Shown here: positions 1 through 4,427 of the stretch, one piece after another
How the letters are laid out: the number at the start of each line of letters is the position of its first letter
How positions within the stretch are numbered: the stretch's first letter is position 1
DNA from: an uncultured Clostridia bacterium
GTDB taxonomy: Bacteria > Bacillota_A > Clostridia > Christensenellales > CAG-138
NCBI GenBank assembly: GCA_937877295.1
Contig: CALFIV010000372.1
Location: forward strand, 1-5,374
Length of the DNA stretch: 5,374 nt
Reading direction: 5' to 3'
The notes under the pieces: model-generated
What the model saw: the letters and a program-made list of their open reading frames with translations, nothing else
The model's database searches: none
Told to the model about the DNA's origin: nothing
Made by a program: the position numbers and the translations under genes

Positions 1-306
1 ATACGAATCGTCCGGTTCTTCCGCTGCGGGAAGACGTACGGCGCACGCATCGAGCGCATCGGTGCGGAATGTAAAGAGCAGCCAGCCGTTTTCCGCTTTG
101 ACGTCCGAAAGCAGCGGAACGCCGAACAGCGTGCAGTCCGAAGCGGCTTCGCAAAGCTTTGCCGCGGCCGCAGCCGCATCTTCGCGCAAAAAGGCGCTTG
201 ACGCGAGGTGCGCCTTTTTCGACGGCTTGAGCGCCGGCCATTTGCCGGTCAGCCGTTGCACATAGGCGGACAGCGCCTGTTCGATTGCGCTCTTCAGAGA
301 TTCCAT
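1..306 (-). CDS. Hypothetical protein, N-terminal part (C-terminus beyond left edge)
   Basis: An uninterrupted minus-strand frame runs from an ATG at 306-304 to the window edge, giving 102 residues with no stop. Its codons strongly favour G/C at the third position, as in the neighbouring genes, so I take it as a real gene. The protein starts MESLKSAIEQALSAYV. It has an amphipathic N-terminal helix, a basic patch near residues 27-32 (KPSKKA), an alanine-rich helix at about 42-57, and a probable beta segment at about 69-81 (VKAENGWLLFTFR). No signal peptide or membrane segment is visible. The last part loosely resembles the end of the N-terminal additional domain of arginyl-tRNA synthetases, but this is too weak to name a function. 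An AAGGA lies 12 nt upstream of the ATG, which is long for a ribosome site. It is divergent from spoIIR across a 102-nt gap. Confidence 0.72.
   Translation of the reverse strand, partial: MESLKSAIEQALSAYVQRLTGKWPALKPSKKAHLASSAFLREDAAAAAAKLCEAASDCTLFGVPLLSDVKAENGWLLFTFRTDALDACAVRLPAAEEPDDSY
188..219. terminator. Terminator-shaped inverted repeat inside the upstream CDS
   Basis: AAAAAGGCGC (188-197) and GCGCCTTTTT (210-219) form a perfect 10-bp inverted repeat around a 12-nt loop. The stem has five GC pairs next to the loop and five A-T pairs at the base. A T-tract therefore follows the GC stem on either strand, the form of a bidirectional Rho-independent terminator. It lies inside the minus-strand coding sequence, where it encodes the residues around KKAHLASSAFL, so it may be fortuitous. 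Read rightward it would shield spoIIR from upstream transcription. Read leftward it would act early in the hypothetical gene. Confidence 0.4.
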
Positions 307-312
307 ACCGAT

Positions 313-341
313 ATCGTATCCTTTTTTTGTTCGAAAGTCAA
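313..341 (-). promoter_or_regulatory. Sigma-A-like promoter for the leftward hypothetical gene
   Basis: On the minus strand, TTGACT (341-336) is separated by 17 nt from TACGAT (318-313). The -35 matches 5 of 6 consensus positions and the -10 matches 4 of 6. An A-tract of seven fills much of the spacer. The -10 ends only 6 nt before the ATG, so transcription would start almost at the start codon. Either the mRNA is close to leaderless or the real promoter lies elsewhere. Confidence 0.4.
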
Positions 342-361
342 TCGTCATGTTTTCGCGGCGC

Positions 362-391
362 GTATGAAGCGCGTCGGTTTCGGTAACACTT
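362..391 (+). promoter_or_regulatory. Sigma-F/sigma-G type forespore promoter for spoIIR
   Basis: GTATG (362-366) is followed by a 15-nt spacer and GGTAACACTT (382-391). This closely fits the overlapping sigma-F and sigma-G consensus of endospore formers, a GNATA-like -35 and a GGNAANANT-type -10. spoIIR is a sigma-F gene in Bacillus subtilis and sleB-ypeB is sigma-G dependent there, so both the position and the class make sense. Transcription would be expected to start near 397-399, just at the ribosome binding site. The elements are read directly; which sigma factor uses them is inference. Confidence 0.62.
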
Positions 392-396
392 TGTAC

Positions 397-403
397 GAGG
401 TGA
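397..403 (+). promoter_or_regulatory. Ribosome binding site that fixes the spoIIR start
   Basis: GAGGTGA lies 5 nt upstream of the ATG at 409. This, together with the hydrophobic signal segment that begins right after it, selects 409 over the upstream in-frame ATG at 208. The extra 67 residues from 208 would run through the divergent promoter region and look non-coding. Confidence 0.7.
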
Positions 404-408
404 AAACA

Positions 409-942
409 ATGCGAAAACGAATCATGTTGACTCTGGTGCTACTCGCGGTGGCGGTCGCCGCCGTTTTCAAAACTGCGCCTGCCGTGCAGACGGTTGCGTC
501 CCATGACGGAATCCTGCGGCTTCATGTGATTGCAAACAGCGACGGCGATGCGGATCAGAGCGCAAAGCTTGCCGTGCGCGACGCGATCCTGCCGCTGTTT
601 GAGCGTGCGAGCTCCTATGAGGATGCGCGCGCTTACCTGCTTGCACACGGGCAGGAGCTGCAATCGACCGCCGAGGCGGTGCTTTCTGCGCGAGGACTCG
701 ATTACGGCGTACAGCTTTCGCTCGGGACGGAAACGTTCCCCGACCGCGCGTACGGCGACCTCGCGTTTCCGGCCGGCGATTATGACGCGCTGTGCGTACG
801 GCTCGGAAGAGCGCAGGGGCACAACTGGTGGTGCGTGCTGTTCCCGCCGCTGTGCATCGTCAGCGAGAACGGCGAACCGGTCGACCTCGACGACGTGGAG
901 CTTGAAAGCACGGTGTGGACGTTTCTGAAATCGATCTTCTGA
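409..942 (+). CDS. spoIIR: Stage II sporulation protein R (SpoIIR)
   Basis: SpoIIR is made in the forespore under sigma-F and exported to the intermembrane space. There it triggers the membrane protease SpoIIGA to cleave pro-sigma-E in the mother cell, linking the two compartments' programmes. The 177-residue product opens with a basic MRKR and a hydrophobic segment at about 5-20, a signal peptide or anchor. The family core follows: LRLHVIANSD at 36-45, then DQSAKLAVRDAIL at 49-61. The most diagnostic block is NWWCVLFPPLC at 139-149, preceded by FPAGDYDALCVRLG at 120-133. It is somewhat shorter than the B. subtilis protein but holds the whole conserved core. It is first in a tight cluster: its TGA overlaps the sleB Shine-Dalgarno. 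A near-consensus forespore promoter lies directly upstream. Confidence 0.95.
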   Translation: MRKRIMLTLVLLAVAVAAVFKTAPAVQTVASHDGILRLHVIANSDGDADQSAKLAVRDAILPLFERASSYEDARAYLLAHGQELQSTAEAVLSARGLDYGVQLSLGTETFPDRAYGDLAFPAGDYDALCVRLGRAQGHNWWCVLFPPLCIVSENGEPVDLDDVELESTVWTFLKSIF

Positions 943-951
943 GGAGGCGGC

Positions 952-1632
952 ATGAAGCATTTGTTTCAGAAAAGACGCCGCGCGATCCTGCTTGTGCTGA
1001 TCCTGATCTGCTCGCTGATCCCCGTGCTTTCGGCGGAGGCCGCGCTTCTGAAGCGCGGTTCGACCGGTGATCAGGTGGCGGCGGTGCAGCGGCGGCTCAA
1101 GCAATGGGGCTATTATGACGGCGCGATCGACGGCAAGTTCGGGCCGGCGACCGAGAAGGCAGTCAAGCTGTTTCAGAAAAAGAACGGTTTGAAGGTCGAC
1201 GGCATTATCGGCGACAAGACCGCGGCGGCGATCGGGATCTCGCTGTCCTCTTCGTCCTCGCCCAAAAGCACAAGCTCGACGGGCAGCGACGTATATCTGC
1301 TGGCGCAATGCATCTACAGCGAATCGCGCGGCGAGCCGTACAAGGGGCAGGTCGCGGTCGGCGCAGTGGTGCTGAACCGCGTGAAAAGCAGTTCGTTTCC
1401 CAATTCGATTGCGGGGGTCATTTATCAAAGAGGCGCGTTCTCCGCGGTGGACGACGGGCAGATCAACCTTGCGCCGGACGATACGGCGGTCAAAGCCGCC
1501 AAGGACGCCATGAACGGCTGGGACCCGACGAGCGGCTGCCTCTTCTACTACAATCCTTCCACAGCGACCAGTGCGTGGATTCGCTCACGCCCCATCGTGG
1601 TGCGGATCGGCGCGCACGTATTCTGTAAATGA
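952..1632 (+). CDS. sleB: Spore cortex-lytic enzyme SleB
   Basis: SleB is a lytic transglycosylase that breaks down muramic-delta-lactam-containing cortex peptidoglycan during germination, after being exported from the forespore and stored in the spore. The 226-residue protein has a basic N-terminus, a hydrophobic segment at about 11-26 and a likely signal peptidase I site after AEA (28-30). A peptidoglycan-binding domain spans about 35-95 (RGSTGDQVAAVQRRLKQWGY, then DGIIGDKT). A serine-rich linker at about 98-112 leads to the Hydrolase_2 catalytic domain at 113-226. By family comparison the catalytic glutamate is E124 in the YSESRGEPY motif. Other conserved blocks are GQVAVGAVVLNRV (132-144), GAFSAVDDGQIN (161-172) and FYYNPSTATSAWI (198-210). 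The linker is short compared with the roughly 300-residue B. subtilis enzyme. AGGAGG at 942-947 precedes the ATG by 4 nt. No separate promoter is visible in the end of spoIIR. Confidence 0.95.
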   Translation: MKHLFQKRRRAILLVLILICSLIPVLSAEAALLKRGSTGDQVAAVQRRLKQWGYYDGAIDGKFGPATEKAVKLFQKKNGLKVDGIIGDKTAAAIGISLSSSSSPKSTSSTGSDVYLLAQCIYSESRGEPYKGQVAVGAVVLNRVKSSSFPNSIAGVIYQRGAFSAVDDGQINLAPDDTAVKAAKDAMNGWDPTSGCLFYYNPSTATSAWIRSRPIVVRIGAHVFCK

Positions 1633-1633
1633 T

Positions 1634-2947
1634 ATGAGACTACCCAAGAAAATCTGGTTGTTCGGTCTGCCCGCGGTGCTGCTTGTCGGCTTCGCGGTGC
1701 TGGGCGTTTCGTACCTCAGGCAGCGGGATACGATCGCCGCGCAGCAGCGGCTGATTGAGGCGCAGACCGAAAGCGCGTACCGCGCGCTGTCCGACGATCT
1801 CTATGATCTGAACGTTGCGCTGTCCAAGATGGAAGCGGCGTCCACGCCCGCGCGGCTGTCCAAAAGCTTTGCCGAGATACGGCGCTTGAGCGCCGATGCG
1901 GCGCGCGCGCTGTCGCTGCTGCCGGTAGCCTACGGCGATGAGGGCGGGCTGATGCAGTTTTTTACGCGCACGGGCGACTATGCGGAAACGCTGATGGACC
2001 GTGTGCTGAACGGGCAGATGCTGACCCAGGAGCAGGTCAACTCCCTGTCGGAGCTGCGCGCCTGCTGCGCCGATCTGTCCGCGCAGTATGACGGCAACTG
2101 TCAAAACGGCAGCTTCCCCGCGCAGCCGACCGAGGCCGACGCGTTCTACGGCGGCGAGAAGGACGAGGATAACATTGCGCAGTATCCGTCGCTGCTGTAC
2201 GACGGACCGTTTTCCGAAAGCAGCGAGCAGGCAGAGCCGCAGGGCCTTTCGGGCGACGTCATTGACGAAGCTGAGGCGACGCGCATCGCGCAGGAATGGT
2301 TTCCGGAGCGCACGCTGCAGCTTGACGGGCGCACCGAAGGCACGATCGTGACGTTCGATTTCTCCGCGGCCGACGGGCAGGGAGAATTTTGCGTTTCGAT
2401 CACCGAGCAGGGCGGCGCACTCTACTATTTCATGGGGACGCCCTCCGGCGCAAAGAACGATCCGCCGAGCGACGAGGAAAGCGAACGTCTGCATCAGGCC
2501 GCAAGCGCATACCTTGCGGAACACGGTTTCGGCACAATGGAGCCTTCCTATGCACAGTACTATGCGGGCACGGTTGTGCTCAATTACGCCGCGCTGCAAA
2601 ACGATGTGATTCTCTATGCCGATCTCGTCAAGGTCTATGTGGACCGCGAAACGCAGGCCGTCATCGGGCTCGATGCGCAAAACTACTGCTTCCATCACCG
2701 GCCGCGGCACGTCACAGCGCCGGAGCTGACCGCGCAGGACGCAACCGACCGCGTTTCGGATACGCTGGAGCTTTTGCAGGTGAAGCTTGCGCTGATCCCG
2801 AAAAGCAACACGCACGAGGTGCTTTGCTACGAATGCAAGTGCGAAAAGGACGATACCTTTTATATCGTCTACATCAATGCATACACCGGTGCGGAGGAGG
2901 AGATCTTCGAGGTCATCAACAGCGACGAAGGCGATCTGGTCGTATAA
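1634..2947 (+). CDS. ypeB: Germination protein YpeB, SleB partner
   Basis: YpeB is a forespore-expressed protein that is needed for SleB to be stably deposited in the spore, and the two depend on each other. The 437-residue product has one N-terminal membrane segment at about 8-27. A helical region of the YpeB N-terminal type follows at about 30-155, then the family hallmark QYPSLLYDGPFSES at 183-196. The C-terminal half carries three PepSY-like repeats, at about 208-268 (DEAEATRIAQEWF), 283-347 (ending YVDRETQAVIGL) and 364-430 (ending YTGAEEEIFEV). I chose the ATG at 1634 because the membrane segment begins just after it; the in-frame ATG at 1571 lies inside sleB. Only 1 nt separates it from the sleB stop and no good Shine-Dalgarno is visible, so translation is probably coupled to sleB. 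The Cys-rich CYECKC at 398-403 is unusual for an exported protein. Confidence 0.93.
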   Translation: MRLPKKIWLFGLPAVLLVGFAVLGVSYLRQRDTIAAQQRLIEAQTESAYRALSDDLYDLNVALSKMEAASTPARLSKSFAEIRRLSADAARALSLLPVAYGDEGGLMQFFTRTGDYAETLMDRVLNGQMLTQEQVNSLSELRACCADLSAQYDGNCQNGSFPAQPTEADAFYGGEKDEDNIAQYPSLLYDGPFSESSEQAEPQGLSGDVIDEAEATRIAQEWFPERTLQLDGRTEGTIVTFDFSAADGQGEFCVSITEQGGALYYFMGTPSGAKNDPPSDEESERLHQAASAYLAEHGFGTMEPSYAQYYAGTVVLNYAALQNDVILYADLVKVYVDRETQAVIGLDAQNYCFHHRPRHVTAPELTAQDATDRVSDTLELLQVKLALIPKSNTHEVLCYECKCEKDDTFYIVYINAYTGAEEEIFEVINSDEGDLVV

Positions 2948-2962
2948 AAATGCGCCGTAGGC

Positions 2963-2991
2963 ATGACAAGCGCCGAAAAACATGGTAAAAT
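2963..2991 (+). promoter_or_regulatory. Sigma-A promoter with extended -10 for the GNAT gene
   Basis: ATGACA (2963-2968, 5 of 6 with TTGACA), a 17-nt spacer and TAAAAT (2986-2991, 5 of 6 with TATAAT) make a strong housekeeping promoter. A TGG just before the -10 (2983-2985) gives an extended -10. Transcription would start near 2998, leaving a leader of about 20 nt. The acetyltransferase can therefore be expressed separately from the spore genes. I see no hairpin with a T-tract between the ypeB stop and this promoter, so read-through from ypeB is also possible. Confidence 0.6.
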
Positions 2992-3009
2992 GTAAGCGAT
3001 CACTTGCAT

Positions 3010-3015
3010 GGAGAG
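3010..3015 (+). promoter_or_regulatory. Ribosome binding site that fixes the GNAT start
   Basis: GGAGAG lies 3 nt (core GGAG 5 nt) before the ATG at 3019. This favours ATG 3019 over the in-frame TTG at 3004, which would place the Shine-Dalgarno inside the coding sequence. Confidence 0.6.
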
Positions 3016-3018
3016 AAT

Positions 3019-3462
3019 ATGATTCGATTACGCGAATTTGAGGAGCGGGACGCAGCCGTTCTGCAAAAGAAACAGATGCCGGACGTCGGCACGGAAGAAA
3101 TCACAGACATGATCCGCGCGTGGCGTACAAAAACGTTCGACGGCAAACGGTTTGAGATGCTTGCCGTTCTGTCGGACGATACCGTGGTCGGCAGCGTATC
3201 GCTCTATGAACGCAGCAAAAGCGTCGCGTCCGTCGGGATCGAGGTATTCGCGGACGAACGCGGCAAGGGGTATGCTTCGGCAGCGATGAAGCGGATTGCA
3301 GAGACCGCCCGAAACCGCGGTTACCGCGTGATTTGGGATCAGGTTGCGGCCAATAACAAGCCGAGTATCTCGCTGCATGAGAAGCTCGGCTTTGAAACGG
3401 ACGGATATATCTATCGCAACGCGAAGGACTGCGAGGTTCTGCTCTGGCTGTTTTGCCTGTAG
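3019..3462 (+). CDS. GNAT family N-acetyltransferase
   Basis: This is a soluble acyl-CoA-dependent acetyltransferase of the GNAT fold; the acceptor cannot be told from the sequence. The 147-residue product shows the usual order: an N-terminal strand typical of the fold (MIRLREFEERD, 1-11), the central strands (EMLAVLSDDTVVGSVSLY, 46-63), motif A with the acetyl-CoA pyrophosphate loop R81-x-x-G84-x-A86 (ERGKGYASAAM), and motif B with NKPSISLHEKLGF at 113-125, where GNATs place the conserved Asn and Tyr/Leu-Gly-Phe elements. It has no signal peptide. It follows ypeB on the same strand after 71 nt but has its own promoter, so it is probably not a member of the spore operon. Its stop is 23 nt from the end of the convergent phosphodiesterase gene. 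Proteins of this type acetylate small amines, amino acids or protein N-termini; I do not assign one. Confidence 0.88.
   Translation: MIRLREFEERDAAVLQKKQMPDVGTEEITDMIRAWRTKTFDGKRFEMLAVLSDDTVVGSVSLYERSKSVASVGIEVFADERGKGYASAAMKRIAETARNRGYRVIWDQVAANNKPSISLHEKLGFETDGYIYRNAKDCEVLLWLFCL
3358..3392. repeat. Inverted repeat inside the GNAT 3' end
   Basis: AAGCCGAG (3358-3365) and CTCGGCTT (3385-3392) are perfect 8-bp arms around a 19-nt loop. The loop holds a further CTC/GAG pairing, so a longer stem with an internal bulge is possible. The repeat encodes part of the conserved motif B of the acetyltransferase. No good T-tract follows on either strand, although CTTGTTATTG follows in the leftward direction, about 95 nt past the phosphodiesterase stop. 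It may be chance or a weak 3' structure. Confidence 0.3.
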
Positions 3463-3485
3463 GCACTTAGATCATACGATTCCCA

Positions 3486-4319
3486 TCATTTTTCATACCG
3501 CGTTTCGGGACGGTAGTGCTCGAAGATGCGGCAGTCGTACTGCTTCGCAAGCGTTTCATGATCGGAATCGGGGTGCTCGGTCCAGAATACATGCGCGCAG
3601 CCGGTCAGCTTGCCCAAGAACCAGCACAGCGGCCGCGGACCTCTGCCGTAGGCGATGAACTGCGGATGCGTCAGGAAGTTTGCGCACAGCGTATGCATGA
3701 GAATTGCCTGCCACAGCTTTGCGCCGCCTTTGCGCCAATGCCCGAACGACTCGGTCAGCTGCCCGCGCATGATGTCCGGCGCGTTCCTGTAAAACCAGCG
3801 CACGATGTGCGGATCGAAGCTTTCCACGCAGTACGGACCTTTCAGCGTACGCAGAATGGCGAGCGTCTTTTCGCAAAGCTCCTTATAGTTCGGCGTCGAT
3901 TTCAATTCCACAATCGTCGGCGATTTGCCGTCGAGCACCGCCATGACGTCGGTAAAGAGCGGGATGCGGTGTTCCGTTCCCATCAAAGGCATCGCCTGCA
4001 GCTCTTCGAGCGTAAAGCTGTCCACACGTCCCTTCTCGGTCGTCATGCGATCGACCGTATCGTCGTGAAACACCACGACCGCGCCGTCTTTCGAGAGCTG
4101 CACGTCAAGCTCCACGCCGTAGCCTTTTTCGGCGGCTCTGCGGAATGCTTCGAGCGAGTTTTCCGTGACGGACTGGTCCTTTTCATATAAGCCGCGATGC
4201 GCGGCCATCAGGCCCTGAAAGGGCGCAAACTTGTCTTCGTCCGCGCCTGCGGGCAGTACAAAAAACAAATATACGACAAACAGAACAATTACCGCGATCC
4301 CCGCGATTATCCAGCCCAT
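3486..4319 (-). CDS. Membrane-anchored glycerophosphodiester phosphodiesterase family protein
   Basis: GDPD enzymes hydrolyse glycerophosphodiesters to sn-glycerol 3-phosphate and an alcohol, and some act on lipids or teichoic-acid-like polymers. The 277-residue protein has an N-terminal membrane segment at about 3-22, then a TIM-barrel-type domain. The family motifs are intact: H41-R42-G, E54-N55 (ENSLEAF), E70-x-D72 (GVELDVQLSKDG), H85-D86 (VFHDD) and E138-x-K140 (VELK). These give the metal ligands and the catalytic histidine pair. A clostridial-type block follows at about 203-225 (NFLTHPQFIAYG). Near the C-terminus FWTEHPDSD (245-253) is family-like, but the usual GIITD ending is replaced by RIFEHYRP, so the last strand is divergent. 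The anchor predicts that the barrel faces outside the membrane. The ATG at 4319 has GGGAG 9 nt upstream. It is divergent from the MFS gene with interlocked promoters, which hints at shared control. The exact substrate is unknown. Confidence 0.9.
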   Translation of the reverse strand: MGWIIAGIAVIVLFVVYLFFVLPAGADEDKFAPFQGLMAAHRGLYEKDQSVTENSLEAFRRAAEKGYGVELDVQLSKDGAVVVFHDDTVDRMTTEKGRVDSFTLEELQAMPLMGTEHRIPLFTDVMAVLDGKSPTIVELKSTPNYKELCEKTLAILRTLKGPYCVESFDPHIVRWFYRNAPDIMRGQLTESFGHWRKGGAKLWQAILMHTLCANFLTHPQFIAYGRGPRPLCWFLGKLTGCAHVFWTEHPDSDHETLAKQYDCRIFEHYRPETRYEK

Positions 4320-4356
4320 TTTTCATTCTCCCTCGATAATATAAGATTCTTGCCTA

Positions 4357-4385
4357 TTGAGATTATACCACATTTCCGCTATAAT
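4357..4385 (+). promoter_or_regulatory. Sigma-A promoter for the MFS transporter gene
   Basis: TTGAGA (4357-4362, 5 of 6) and a perfect TATAAT (4380-4385) are separated by 17 nt. Transcription would begin near 4392, giving a leader of about 36 nt. The -35 shares base 4362 with the -10 of the opposing promoter and the -10 shares base 4385 with its -35. Confidence 0.72.
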
Positions 4386-4390
4386 GAAAA
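4362..4390 (-). promoter_or_regulatory. Sigma-A promoter for the phosphodiesterase gene
   Basis: Read leftward, TTTTCA (4390-4385, 4 of 6) and a perfect TATAAT (4367-4362) are separated by 17 nt, with TGG just before the -10 giving an extended -10. Transcription would start near 4355, giving a leader of about 36 nt. It lies on the same stretch of DNA as the rightward promoter, offset by only 5 bases. Confidence 0.65.
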
Positions 4391-4427
4391 GGTAAAAATA
4401 CAGACTTTCGGTCGATCGGGGGCAACT

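Noticed and set aside
208..408. N-terminal extension of spoIIR from ATG 208
   Set aside because: The added 67 residues cross the divergent promoter region and part of the opposite gene, and the ribosome site and signal segment both point to 409.
952..1041. SleB as a lipoprotein with C20 as the lipid site
   Set aside because: The residues before C20 (LILI) do not fit a lipobox, and a signal peptidase I site follows at AEA 28-30.
439..1428. A 329-codon minus-strand open frame opposite spoIIR and sleB
   Set aside because: It is a shadow of GC-rich codon use. Its translation is rich in Arg, His and Gln, matches no family, and the opposite strand holds two certain genes.
1640..2983. A 447-codon minus-strand open frame opposite ypeB
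   Set aside because: Same cause: it mirrors ypeB almost end to end, and the ypeB family motifs on the plus strand are clear.
3004..3018. TTG start for the GNAT gene
   Set aside because: It would bury the Shine-Dalgarno in the coding sequence; ATG 3019 gives the standard GNAT N-terminal strand (MIRLREF).
3516..4190. A 224-codon plus-strand open frame within the phosphodiesterase gene
   Set aside because: The minus strand carries all GDPD motifs in order; this frame has none of its own and no ribosome site.
4411..4422. CGATCG palindrome in the MFS leader as a possible operator
   Set aside because: Only 6 bp are symmetric, which is expected often by chance in GC-rich DNA, and part of it overlaps the ribosome site.
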